This document shows positions 51,996 to 60,525 of a DNA stretch of 64,000 nt, piece by piece. A model generated the notes under the pieces. The model was not told the DNA's origin. It saw only the letters and a list, made by a program, of their open reading frames with translations, and searched no databases. Every line of letters begins with the position of its first letter. Positions within the stretch are counted from its first letter, which is position 1. The position numbers were made by a program, and so were the translations under genes. Location: contig JAUXUL010000025.1 of the NCBI GenBank assembly GCA_030680795.1, positions 1 through 64,000 on the forward strand. Direction: 5' to 3'. Source of the stretch: Anaerolineales bacterium. GTDB taxonomy: Bacteria; Chloroflexota; Anaerolineae; Anaerolineales; Villigracilaceae.

Positions 51996-53420
51996 ATGGA
52001 GCCACTTAAATTTCTTAGCGACGACGACTTAAAAGCCATGCACGAAGCCACACTTCACATCATGAGTGAAGTAGGCATTATTTGGACACACAAACCGAGT
52101 TTGGATATTTTGCTCGGCGCGGGCTGCACAGTAAAAGGAAACCGAATATCCATGCCCGCAGAACTTGTCATGGATAGTGTTGCAAAGGCTAATAAACGCC
52201 CGAAGATCCGCGGGCGCAATGGGCAGGTGAATGAACTGGGCGGCGGAAATTTATATTTTCACAACCTCGGCGGGGCGCGGGATGTCTTTGACGCCAGGGC
52301 TGGCACCCGGCGTATTGCGACCGACCAGGATGTCATAGATGCAACCCGTGTATTGGATGCATTGCCAAATTGCCACACCGTTACTCCTTTCTTCACACCC
52401 CAGGATGTGCCAGGCGAGTTGATGTCTTTATTTATGTATCGTCATTCGCTTCCGCACACCACCAAACCATTGCAGGGACCCGGCATTCAATTTGCAGAAG
52501 AAGTAAAGCACGCGGTTGAAATGGCGCAAGTGGTTGGCACAACACCCGCAGAACTGACACTTTCGCTTTCCCCAGTCAGTCCGCTGACTATTCACGATCC
52601 CGCGGCGGCGGCAATTGTGGAGATGGCAAAAGCGGGTGTGATCTGCGCAAATCTCCCAGCCCCGATTGGCGGCGCAACTTCACCGATGACGATCTCCGGC
52701 AGTTTGGTTCAGCAAAGCGCAGAATCACTCGCCTTGTTGGTTCTCGCGCAGATCGTCAACCCTGGTTGCGGTGTTGTCTATTGCGGAAGACTCGGAATGC
52801 TGGAACCGCGCACTGGATTAATTTGGGGCGGCGTGGAACTTGGCATGTCATCTGCCGCCACGGTTCAACTCGGACATTATTACGGGTTCAGCGTCAATGT
52901 ATATGGGTTTTCAACGAACGCCCATACCCTTGATGCACAAAACGCCTTCGAGCGCGGACTCAATGCGACCATCCCTGCGTTGGCTGGCGCAGACGAACTC
53001 TCCGGCATCGGCGAAATGGAAGCGGGCGTGATGGGTTCGTACGGCCAAATGGTATTGGATAACGAACTCGTCGGCAGTGTCATGCGCTTGCGAAGCGGCT
53101 TATCGGCCGACGTGGAACATCTGGCGGTTGAGATCATCGGCAACGTGATGAACGGCACACGTAATTATCTCGGTCAAAAGCACACACTTAAACACCTGCG
53201 CGCCGGCGAACTGGCTCTGACAAAATTGGCTGAACGCAACTCATGGGAAACCTGGGAGGGTAAATTAGAGCGCAAACAGATGGCGGATCATGCCGTTGAT
53301 GAAGCCGAGAGAATCCTGCGTGAACATCAAGTCCCGCCGCTGGAGCCGCAGCAGGAAAAAGAACTTGATAAGATCATGGCGGCGGCTGAGAAAGAAATGG
53401 TAAAGAAGAAGAAGAAGTAA
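51996..53420 (+). CDS. MttB-superfamily methyltransferase 2 (non-pyrrolysine)
   Basis: A 474-residue paralog of MttB 1 with no in-frame TAG. Landmarks: LSDDDLKAMHEATLHIMSEVGI, GRNGQVNELGGGNLYFHN, RKRIATDQD-like ARAGTRRIATDQDVIDATRV and SGIGEMEAGVMGSYGQMVLD. The two paralogs differ widely, which suggests different substrates or sequential demethylation. The C-terminus ends in a Lys-rich KEMVKKKKK. Gap upstream is filled by the palindromic repeat at 51880. Confidence 0.87.
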   Translation: MEPLKFLSDDDLKAMHEATLHIMSEVGIIWTHKPSLDILLGAGCTVKGNRISMPAELVMDSVAKANKRPKIRGRNGQVNELGGGNLYFHNLGGARDVFDARAGTRRIATDQDVIDATRVLDALPNCHTVTPFFTPQDVPGELMSLFMYRHSLPHTTKPLQGPGIQFAEEVKHAVEMAQVVGTTPAELTLSLSPVSPLTIHDPAAAAIVEMAKAGVICANLPAPIGGATSPMTISGSLVQQSAESLALLVLAQIVNPGCGVVYCGRLGMLEPRTGLIWGGVELGMSSAATVQLGHYYGFSVNVYGFSTNAHTLDAQNAFERGLNATIPALAGADELSGIGEMEAGVMGSYGQMVLDNELVGSVMRLRSGLSADVEHLAVEIIGNVMNGTRNYLGQKHTLKHLRAGELALTKLAERNSWETWEGKLERKQMADHAVDEAERILREHQVPPLEPQQEKELDKIMAAAEKEMVKKKKK

Positions 53421-53428
53421 TTTATACT

Positions 53429-53552
53429 CCGCTGGTCGAGTGCGCGATGCTCTTTCGCCGTATCGAGACCAGCAGTTAGAATCCTATTTATTGTTGGCAA
53501 GTTACACGGTGGTCTCGGTACGCTCGCAAAGAACGCTCACTACTCGACCACC
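53429..53552. repeat. Two hairpin repeats of the ctggtcgag / cgagaccag type
   Basis: gctggtcgag with tcgagaccagc (about 53432-53476) and ggtggtctcg with actcgaccacc (about 53507-53552) form two hairpins in the gap before the M20 gene. Confidence 0.65.
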
Positions 53553-53583
53553 GAAGCATATTAGAAATTAGGAGAGAAAACAC

Positions 53584-54741
53584 ATGCTCAAACAAGCACA
53601 TGCAATTTCAGAAGAATTGATCGAATGGCGGCGCGATTTTCACATGCACCCCGAAACGGGTTTCGATGTTCATCGCACGGCGGGGATCGTGGCGGATGAA
53701 TTGGAGAAGATGGGCTATCGCGTTACGCGCGGCGTTGGAAAGACCGGCGTTGTGGCAGAGATCGGCGCAGGCGGAAAGCTGGTCGCCATCCGCGCGGATA
53801 TGGATGCGCTGCCGCTGCAGGAGTTAAATGAGTCCGAGTATAAATCCACAGTGGAAAATAAAATGCACGCCTGCGGACACGACTCACATACAGCCATGGC
53901 GCTCGGTGCGGCGCGAATCCTTGCAAAGGAAAAACTGAATGGACGCATTCGCTTCCTCTTCCAGCCATCTGAAGAGGCGGCCGATGAAGAAGGAAAAAGC
54001 GGCGCAGTACGCATGTCTGAGGAAGGCGCAATGGAAAGCGTTGACTATGTCATCGCGCAGCATGTGGATCCCACCCAACCCGTCGGCACGATAGCAATCA
54101 ATGCAGGTCCATGCTCGGGTGGTGTAGACTCATGGTATGGGATCATCAAAGGCAAGGGCGGACATGGCGCATATCCCCACACAACGGTTGACCCATTCTA
54201 TCTGCTTGCTCATGTCATCATGGCATTGAACGCCATCACCTCGCGCAGGCTGGATCCCTTTACGCCTGCAGTTGTGAGTATAGGATCGCTCAATGGCGGT
54301 TTTACAGAGAATGTAATTCCAGATAGTATCAAGATCACTGGAACACTGCGCTTCACAACACAGGAAGCGCAGAAACAGATCCATGATGAGATCAAGCGCG
54401 CCTTCGAAATCGCAAAAACGCTCGGCGGCGATTATGAACTAAAACTTGAAATTGGCGCGCCGCCCATGATCAACAATGAAGAAGTATCTAATTTAATAGA
54501 AGCGGTTGGCAAAGATTTGCTCGGCGCAGATAATGTACAGGAATTGCACAAATCTCTCGGGGCGGAGGATTTCGGGTCATTTATGGCACATGCCCCGGGC
54601 GCAATGTATACATTAGGCGTGCAGAAGAGCGGACATGAGGGGTATTTGCTTCATCATCCAAAATTTGATATGGATGAACGCGCCCTGCCAATCGGCACAG
54701 CGATGTTGACGGAAACAGCATTGAGGTTTTTGAAATCATAA
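53584..54741 (+). CDS. M20-family amidohydrolase
   Basis: A 385-residue metal-dependent amidohydrolase (hippurate hydrolase/N-acyl-amino-acid amidohydrolase type). WRRDFHMHPETGF starts the domain; metal ligands MHACGHDSHTA (about 94-104), PSEEAADEEGK and the C-terminal EDFGSFM and HHPKF. It hydrolyses the amide bond of an N-acylated amino acid or related compound. In this cluster it may deacylate a conjugated substrate before demethylation. AGGAGA precedes the ATG. Confidence 0.88.
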   Translation: MLKQAHAISEELIEWRRDFHMHPETGFDVHRTAGIVADELEKMGYRVTRGVGKTGVVAEIGAGGKLVAIRADMDALPLQELNESEYKSTVENKMHACGHDSHTAMALGAARILAKEKLNGRIRFLFQPSEEAADEEGKSGAVRMSEEGAMESVDYVIAQHVDPTQPVGTIAINAGPCSGGVDSWYGIIKGKGGHGAYPHTTVDPFYLLAHVIMALNAITSRRLDPFTPAVVSIGSLNGGFTENVIPDSIKITGTLRFTTQEAQKQIHDEIKRAFEIAKTLGGDYELKLEIGAPPMINNEEVSNLIEAVGKDLLGADNVQELHKSLGAEDFGSFMAHAPGAMYTLGVQKSGHEGYLLHHPKFDMDERALPIGTAMLTETALRFLKS

Positions 54742-54747
54742 CAGGCA

Positions 54748-54782
54748 AACCTGACAGGTCTCGGAGACCTGTCAGGTTTTAA
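54748..54782 (+). terminator. 15-bp palindromic terminator-like hairpin after the M20 gene
   Basis: AACCTGACAGGTCTC (54748-54762) pairs perfectly with GAGACCTGTCAGGTT (54764-54778), followed by TTTTAATATTTTT. It may attenuate transcription into the next gene, or be one of the dispersed palindromes. Confidence 0.7.
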
Positions 54783-54801
54783 TATTTTTCGGAGGGCACA
54801 T

Positions 54802-55674
54802 ATGCACACCATACTAAAAACAGAAAAGAAAGAAGTCATCATCGGCATTGACAAGCCATTTGTCATCATCGGGGAGAAACTCAACCCGACGGGTATGAAA
54901 AAGCTGGGACAGGCCCTGGTGGATGGCAATATGGATTACGTCGTTCAACTCGCGCAAAGACAGGTCGCCTGGGGCGCGGATGTTTTGGATGTGAATGTCG
55001 GTCATCCGCAAATTGATGAAGCGGCGATGATGCCAGTCGTTGTCGCAGCAGTCAAATCTGCTGTAGACTTGCCGCTTTGCATCGACTCTAATGACCCGAA
55101 GATTCTGGAAGCAGGGCTAAAAGTTGCTCCGGGCAAGCCGTTGGTCAACTCTGTCAACGGAGAGGAAAAACAATTGAGCGCTGTCCTGCCGATCGTTAAA
55201 GAAAGAGGCGCGGCTGTCATCGGGCTGACGATTGCCGATGAAGGCATCCCCGCCACAGCGGAGTTGCGTCTCGCCGCAGCGGGGAAGATCATCGAGCGCG
55301 CCGCCAAAATGGGAATCCCGATTGAAGATATTATTATTGACCCGCTGGTAATGACGGTGGGGCACAACAGCAGCGCTGCAACCGTGACACTTAAGGCGAT
55401 TGAATTGATCAGGAAAGAATATGGCGTAAATATGAGTCTGGGCGCGAGCAATGTTTCGTTCGGGCTGCCTGACCGTCATTCAGTGAACAGCGCATTCCTG
55501 GCTCTCGCCATTCAAGCGGGGGTGACCTGTTCGATCACTGATCCGATCAAATTGGGAAGTTCGATCCGCGCGACAGATCTCTTGCTTGGCAAGGATGCGA
55601 ACTCGATGCGCTATCTCAAATATTTCCGCGCGACGGAAAAGTTGCGGGAGCAGGAAGCGGTGGCGAAGGCGTAA
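54802..55674 (+). CDS. Methyl-corrinoid:tetrahydrofolate methyltransferase (MtgD/pterin-binding type)
   Basis: A 290-residue single-domain pterin-binding methyltransferase, related to AcsE/MtgA and the folate domain of MetH. IIGEKLNPTGMKKLGQAL, GADVLDVNVGHP, CIDSNDPKILEAGLK and DPLVMTVG plus LGASNVSFGLPDR are typical pterin-site segments. It would move the methyl group from the corrinoid protein to tetrahydrofolate, completing the pathway begun by the MttB enzymes. A palindrome separates it from the M20 gene. Direction in vivo could be reversed. Confidence 0.9.
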   Translation: MHTILKTEKKEVIIGIDKPFVIIGEKLNPTGMKKLGQALVDGNMDYVVQLAQRQVAWGADVLDVNVGHPQIDEAAMMPVVVAAVKSAVDLPLCIDSNDPKILEAGLKVAPGKPLVNSVNGEEKQLSAVLPIVKERGAAVIGLTIADEGIPATAELRLAAAGKIIERAAKMGIPIEDIIIDPLVMTVGHNSSAATVTLKAIELIRKEYGVNMSLGASNVSFGLPDRHSVNSAFLALAIQAGVTCSITDPIKLGSSIRATDLLLGKDANSMRYLKYFRATEKLREQEAVAKA

Positions 55675-55756
55675 AGACGGATACAAGTACACAGGTAAAC
55701 AAGAGGCGGTAATAAACTGCCTCTTATTGTTTTCTTAATGGATAAGGAGTTCTGCC

Positions 55757-56833
55757 ATGAAAAAAACTTTATTGGTTTTGGTAAATATCTCCCTTTTTGT
55801 AACCGCGTGCGCCCCGCAGTCTACTGCCCTTGAAATTATATCCGTTCCGAGGACGGAAATTCCAGGGGCTGCAAATACATTTAATCCTGCGGCAACACTC
55901 ACGCTGACACCGCTGCCAACGGCTGCGGCAACGCCTATTCCCCACTCGATGAGCATCGAATATATGCGCGCGGGCGCTTACCCGGGCAGTGAAATCGCGA
56001 TCGTAAAGGAATTGAATGGGGGTTTGAATTATCGCCGCTATTATGCATATTATCTTTCAGAAGGATTGAAGATTTACGCACTCCTTACCATCCCAAAGGG
56101 TGACGCACCCGAAGGCGGCTGGCCGGCCATTGTGTTCAATCACGGATACATTCCACCCAACGTTTATAAAACGACGGAACGTTATATCGCCTATGTAGAT
56201 GAAATTGCAAAAGCCGGGTATGTTGTTTTCCGAATTGATTACCGCGGGCACGATGCCTCCGAAGGCGAAGCCACAGGCGCGTATGGCAGCCCTGGTTATC
56301 AAATCGATGTGCTGAACGCAGTCGCATCCATCAAACAATTGCCTGAAGTGAACCCGGAAAAAATCGGCATGTGGGGACATTCCATGGGAGGCTATCTCAC
56401 ACTGCGCGCGATGGTCATTTCAAAGGATGTAAAAGTTGGGGTGATCTGGGCGGGCGTGGTTGCCTCGTATACCGACCTGCTTTATAACTGGCGGCGCAGC
56501 GGCTCGTTTATACCGTCGCTCAGTCCACGCGGGGTGGGCTGGCGCACCGGCTGGATCGAAGCATTTGGCACGCCACAAGAGAATCCTGTTTTTTGGGATT
56601 CTATCTCAGCCACCACTTATCTCGCCGATCTATCTGGACCGTTGGAACTGCACCACGGAACCGAAGATGAAGACGTCCCTTTGGCATTCTCCATCCGCCT
56701 GGCTGAACAGGCGCGCAATGCAGGCCAGATCGCCGACCTTTATACTTACCAAGGCGATAACCACAATATTTCCAAATATTTCTCAACAGCCATGCAGCGG
56801 ACGATTGAATTCTTCGACGCTTATTTAAAATGA
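55757..56833 (+). CDS. Alpha/beta-hydrolase lipoprotein (dipeptidyl-peptidase-like)
   Basis: A 358-residue lipoprotein with lipobox VTACAPQ and a Thr/Pro-rich linker. The hydrolase domain has VFNHGYIPPN (oxyanion region), nucleophile GHSMGGYLT (Ser209), and GTEDEDVP then GDNHNI for the acid and His. It is likely an extracellular esterase or peptidase. AAGGAG-like ggataaggag precedes the ATG. It lies after the methyltransferase cluster but has its own short leader; cotranscription is uncertain. Confidence 0.85.
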   Translation: MKKTLLVLVNISLFVTACAPQSTALEIISVPRTEIPGAANTFNPAATLTLTPLPTAAATPIPHSMSIEYMRAGAYPGSEIAIVKELNGGLNYRRYYAYYLSEGLKIYALLTIPKGDAPEGGWPAIVFNHGYIPPNVYKTTERYIAYVDEIAKAGYVVFRIDYRGHDASEGEATGAYGSPGYQIDVLNAVASIKQLPEVNPEKIGMWGHSMGGYLTLRAMVISKDVKVGVIWAGVVASYTDLLYNWRRSGSFIPSLSPRGVGWRTGWIEAFGTPQENPVFWDSISATTYLADLSGPLELHHGTEDEDVPLAFSIRLAEQARNAGQIADLYTYQGDNHNISKYFSTAMQRTIEFFDAYLK

Positions 56834-56837
56834 TCTT

Positions 56838-57722
56838 TTATTTTACAGCGTTTCTTAATTGCTCAATGTGTTCAGGCGTAGTGCCGCAGCAGCCACCGAT
56901 TATTTTGGCAGGCCAGTGGATAGCGTGTTCGCAATAGGCTTTGGGGTTTTCAGAGTCCGTGTTGACCCAGCCGACTTTTTCATCAGAATAGCCGATGTTG
57001 CCGTAAGCGATGAGAGGGAAATCTTTTCCACATGCATTTTGTAATTCAGCAAGTGGCCTGGCGAGATTTGGAGTTGGTCCACAGTTGACGCCGATGGCAG
57101 AGATGCCAAGGGGGAGCAATTGGTTGGCCGCGTCGGTGAGGCTTTCGCCCGAAAGTATTTTTCCTTCACGGTCACAAACAAAACTGACGACAACGAGTGT
57201 ACCAGTGATCGTGGCAAGTTTCGCCATGCTGACTGCTTCACGAATCGTGTTGATGGTTTCGATCAGGATCAAATCCACGCCGCATTCGATGAGATGATGG
57301 ATGCGTTCGGAGTGTTCACCGCGGAGTTCGTCATCAGGTGGGACGAGGTCGGGACGATAGCAATCTTCGAGTGTGGAGATCGAGCCAGCCACAAAGCGCG
57401 GCTTATCCGATGGAATGTTCACACTCGCGGCGCGGGCTATATCCACTGCGCGACGCGTGAGTTCGAGGGCGCGGCCTGTATTTCCGCTGGGAGCAAGCGC
57501 GCGGCGATGCGTGCGGAATGTATTCGTGGTGATAATGTCTGCGCCTGCGCGAAGATAATCCTCATGGATTTGTTGCAGGATTTTCGCGTCGCGGTCATTC
57601 ATTAAAGCATTGGCTGACCAAAGCGGCAAGCCCGTATCCACACCGCGGCGGTTGAGTTCCGTGCCTGTGGCGCCGTCGAGGATGAGAGGGTAAGTTTGTG
57701 AAAGAGAAATCGAGAAAGTCAT
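56838..57722 (-). CDS. Homocysteine S-methyltransferase family protein
   Basis: A 294-residue zinc methyltransferase (betaine-homocysteine / S-methylmethionine-homocysteine methyltransferase family). LILDGATGTELNRRG opens the barrel; the zinc cysteines are VNCGPTPN and GGCCGTTPEH. It transfers a methyl to homocysteine, making methionine. Methyl donor is not certain; betaine is tempting given the adjacent demethylation cluster, but S-methylmethionine is equally possible. Confidence 0.88.
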   Translation of the reverse strand: MTFSISLSQTYPLILDGATGTELNRRGVDTGLPLWSANALMNDRDAKILQQIHEDYLRAGADIITTNTFRTHRRALAPSGNTGRALELTRRAVDIARAASVNIPSDKPRFVAGSISTLEDCYRPDLVPPDDELRGEHSERIHHLIECGVDLILIETINTIREAVSMAKLATITGTLVVVSFVCDREGKILSGESLTDAANQLLPLGISAIGVNCGPTPNLARPLAELQNACGKDFPLIAYGNIGYSDEKVGWVNTDSENPKAYCEHAIHWPAKIIGGCCGTTPEHIEQLRNAVK

Positions 57723-57789
57723 CAGTTAGCAGTGTTCAATTATTGGGATCGTGAAAAAGGGTGAAAGTGGAAAGAATTGTGGATAGTAA

Positions 57790-58215
57790 TCAGGCAGTTA
57801 TATCAAATTTTTCCATCCAGCGAGGAGGGTCACTGAGTTCGGTAAAACCGAATTGACTGTAAAGCCCGTGCGCGTCGCGCGTGACGAGAGACCATCGGCG
57901 AAGTCCCTGCAAATCGGGGTGAGCCAGGATGGACTCCATCAGCCATTTGCCGAGGGATTGTCCGCGATAATCTTCGTGGATGAATACATCGCAGAGATAG
58001 GCAAAGACTGCATAGTCTGTCACAACGCGGGCAAAGCCTATTTGAATTTCGCCATCATACATGCCAAAATTCAATGAGTGTCTGATGGATCGTTCAATGG
58101 TCGGGCGCTTGCGTTGGTTTGCCCAATAGGCACGCGCGAGGAAATCACAGATCGTGTCGATTTTGAGACGTGAAACATCATCAGAAATCGTGAAGTTACC
58201 TTTTTTGTATTCCAT
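57790..58215 (-). CDS. GNAT-family N-acetyltransferase
   Basis: A 141-residue GNAT: acetyl-CoA-binding RGQSLGKWLMESIL (motif A) and SQFGFTELSDPP at the C-terminus. Substrate unknown. It lies one base downstream of MoeA on the same strand. Confidence 0.85.
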   Translation of the reverse strand: MEYKKGNFTISDDVSRLKIDTICDFLARAYWANQRKRPTIERSIRHSLNFGMYDGEIQIGFARVVTDYAVFAYLCDVFIHEDYRGQSLGKWLMESILAHPDLQGLRRWSLVTRDAHGLYSQFGFTELSDPPRWMEKFDITA

Positions 58216-58216
58216 T

Positions 58217-59494
58217 TTAGACCAACATCACTTCCACCATCTCGCCCGCGCTTAACCCTGTTGCGTCTGGGTGAATGCGTAGGAGTCCATCGGCGGAGGC
58301 GAGGGTGAAGATCAAATTGCTTTTTCCAAAGATCGGCTCGGCGGAAAAGCCCTCACCCTGCCCTCTCCCGAAGGGAGAGGGTAATAGTCGCACTGGCCAC
58401 CAGTCTTCGCGGCCTGCTTGAGATGGGAGGTTGACGGTCAATTTCGCTTGAATAGTTGCTTTTGGTTTTGGCAACGCTCCCAAACATTTTTCGATGACTG
58501 GCACGATAAATAAATATCCATTAACCAATGCGCTGACGGGGTTGCCGGGCAAGCCGATCACAGCTTTGCCGTTGCACACGCCCAGGATGGTTGGCTTGCC
58601 GGGGCGCGTGTTAATTCCATGCACAAGCACGCCGGGTTCGCCCAATGTGCGGATGACATCGGCGGTCATATCTCTTGTGGATGCGGATGAGCCGGCGGTG
58701 ATGATGACCAAATCACATTCGGATAGCGCCTTCGCCGCCGCTTCTTTCAAGACCTCAAACTGGTCACTAAAAATCCCATAGCGGACTGCTGCGCCTCCGC
58801 TTTTTTCGACAAGCGCGCCGAGGGTATACGAGTTGATATCGCGGACTTGTCCAGGCCGCGGAGCTTGGCCTGGCTCAATGACTTCGTCGCCAGTTGAGAT
58901 CAACCCTACGCGCGGCTTTTTTGCGACATTGATGGACTTGAATCCCAGTGCCATTAATCCGCCAATTTCTGCGGGGCGGATTAGTGTGCCTTTGGGAATG
59001 ACCAATTGTCCTTGTGCAACATCTTCGCCAATGCGGATCACGTTCTCGCCATCGGCAACGGATTTGAAGATTTCAATTTCGGTTTGGGTAGGGGCGGAGC
59101 GACGCTCCGCCCCTACGATATGTTGTGTGTATTCGATCATCACAGCCGCATCCGCGCCCTTGGGTAGCATTCCGCCTGTGTGGATCAATGCGCATTGACC
59201 AACGCCAATTTCAAATGACGGCGTATCGCCCATCGGCACCTCACCGATGAGATCAAGATACGCGGGAAGCGAGTCGCTTGCGCCGAAAGTATCCTTTGCT
59301 CGGACAGCGTAACCGTCTACGGTAGTACGTTGGAAATCAGGCAAGGGGTGCGGCGCGAATGTATCCGATGCGGTGAAACGGCCCAAGGCCTGGACAACGT
59401 CTATTGATTCAGGATCAATTTTCGGCGCGGCAAGATGCGAGAGCAATTTGTCGCGCGCTTGATCGGGAGGGAGGAGAGTTAAAAATTCGGGCAT
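58217..59494 (-). CDS. moeA: MoeA, molybdopterin molybdenumtransferase
   Basis: A 425-residue MoeA: residues LGRFTASDTFAPHPLPDFQRTTVDGYAV at the start (cited as landmark in part), HTGGMLPKGADAAVMIEYT, VGLISTGDEVIEPG, AGSSASTRDMT and GLPGNPVSALVNGYLF. It inserts molybdate into molybdopterin, needed for the formate dehydrogenases in this window. Two dispersed repeats are read in frame: a 29-base palindrome at 59088-59116 (gives GAERRSAPT) and a CCCTCTCCCTTCGGGAGAGG type repeat at 58351-58382 (gives SPFGRGQGEG). Confidence 0.9.
   Translation of the reverse strand: MPEFLTLLPPDQARDKLLSHLAAPKIDPESIDVVQALGRFTASDTFAPHPLPDFQRTTVDGYAVRAKDTFGASDSLPAYLDLIGEVPMGDTPSFEIGVGQCALIHTGGMLPKGADAAVMIEYTQHIVGAERRSAPTQTEIEIFKSVADGENVIRIGEDVAQGQLVIPKGTLIRPAEIGGLMALGFKSINVAKKPRVGLISTGDEVIEPGQAPRPGQVRDINSYTLGALVEKSGGAAVRYGIFSDQFEVLKEAAAKALSECDLVIITAGSSASTRDMTADVIRTLGEPGVLVHGINTRPGKPTILGVCNGKAVIGLPGNPVSALVNGYLFIVPVIEKCLGALPKPKATIQAKLTVNLPSQAGREDWWPVRLLPSPFGRGQGEGFSAEPIFGKSNLIFTLASADGLLRIHPDATGLSAGEMVEVMLV
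58351..58382. repeat. In-frame ccctcaccctgccctctccc repeat in moeA
   Basis: CCCTCTCCC and GGGAGAGGG arms with the ccctcaccctg prefix; the class is common between genes elsewhere and is translated here near the MoeA C-terminus. Confidence 0.7.
59088..59116. repeat. In-frame palindrome GTAGGGGCGGAGC-GAC-GCTCCGCCCCTAC in moeA
   Basis: Thirteen-base perfect arms around a three-base loop, inserted in frame in domain II of MoeA. The class looks like intergenic gtaggggcg...cgcccctac palindromes. Confidence 0.8.
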
Positions 59495-59527
59495 GGGTCA
59501 ATTCCGTAATTCGTAATTGGTGATTGG

Positions 59528-60415
59528 TTAGCGGAGCCAGAAGGTGAGAGTCAAAAAGTAGGTGGTTAATCCAAAGACAGCGAGGGCGGTGACGGTTAGG
59601 AGAGTCCAGTTTGGTTTGCCACCGAGGGAGATATGATGAAGAAAGATAATTTGCAAAACAGCAAAAGGCAGGGTGAGGAAGGCGGGCCAGATAAGATTAA
59701 ATGAAAAGCCAAGCAGTGGCGCGAGGGCAAACATCGAATAGGCAAAAGAGACGAGACTGTGATGAAATGGCACGGCGCGTTCCCAGGTCAGGCTGCGCAG
59801 GAGGGTGGCACGTTGATATTTTTGGTCAGCGGTGAATGTTGTGAAGTTGAGTATTAGGAAATATGCAAGAGCCAGAGCCGTGAGGGGAAAAACAAGGATA
59901 GTGAGCAAGCGATGATTTTCACCAGCTTGAAGTAAAAACGCGATGGATGGAATCAGATAGGCGATGTGTGCGGCAAGTGCTAATTCGCCGAAGCCGCGAT
60001 TGGCCAGGCGAATGGGAGGCATGGCATAAGCGAGGACGAGGATGATGGATAAAAGAAGAAAGAGGAAAGCGCCGCCCTGAGGCTCTCGAAGGGAAGGGAG
60101 AACGAGGGCTTGATTGATATAAAGAAGATAGATGATGAAAACTGTGACGGTCAGCGCGGCGACTGAAATATAAAGCATGCTGTTGCGGAGAGTCTCTTTT
60201 TGCTGGGGAGTCTCACCTTCCACCAGCGGTTCGTTGTGCGGACGAAAGACTTCAGCAAGCAAAGCCATGCACAATTGCGCGAGGAGCACACCCGCAAGTC
60301 CAAGCGCAAAAGCGACAGGTTGAAACGGCTTACCCAGATAGGCAGGGATACTCGCGCCGAGAGTGTAAGTCAGAGCGGCGAGCAGCAGGTGGAGAGGACG
60401 GGAGAGTTTGAGCAA
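59528..60415 (-). CDS. UbiA-like prenyltransferase family membrane protein
   Basis: About 295 residues with eight to nine membrane segments. PPIRLANRGFGELALA resembles the second UbiA signature (normally followed by acidic residues). The first signature NDxxDxxxD is not seen at the expected place (LLAEVFRPHNEPLVEG), so the enzyme may be divergent. ATG is not at a clear place: I chose TTG 60415 (KLLKLSRPLHLL follows) with GGAAA upstream; a longer start to 60499 is less likely. Its 5' end is duplicated about 900 bases away. Confidence 0.6.
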   Translation of the reverse strand: MLKLSRPLHLLLAALTYTLGASIPAYLGKPFQPVAFALGLAGVLLAQLCMALLAEVFRPHNEPLVEGETPQQKETLRNSMLYISVAALTVTVFIIYLLYINQALVLPSLREPQGGAFLFLLLSIILVLAYAMPPIRLANRGFGELALAAHIAYLIPSIAFLLQAGENHRLLTILVFPLTALALAYFLILNFTTFTADQKYQRATLLRSLTWERAVPFHHSLVSFAYSMFALAPLLGFSFNLIWPAFLTLPFAVLQIIFLHHISLGGKPNWTLLTVTALAVFGLTTYFLTLTFWLR

Positions 60416-60476
60416 TTTACGATTTCCGATTTTGAAAGAATAATAGAAGAAATGTGAATGGCGATGGAAATGGAGC

Positions 60477-60516
60477 AAAAAGCATCCGAGGTTTTGCAAG
60501 GTCTCGGATGCTTTTT
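60477..60516. terminator. 14-bp bidirectional terminator AAAAAGCATCCGAG
   Basis: AAAAAGCATCCGAG (60477-60490) pairs with CTCGGATGCTTTTT (60503-60516); both strands end the stem in a T tract, so it can end the DUF5615 remnant on the minus strand. Confidence 0.75.
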
Positions 60517-60525
60517 GCGATGGTT

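Noticed and set aside
48557..53420. Pyrrolysine (UAG) in the MttB-type genes
   Set aside because: Both frames run uninterrupted to a TAA stop; no in-frame TAG was found, so these are non-Pyl members.
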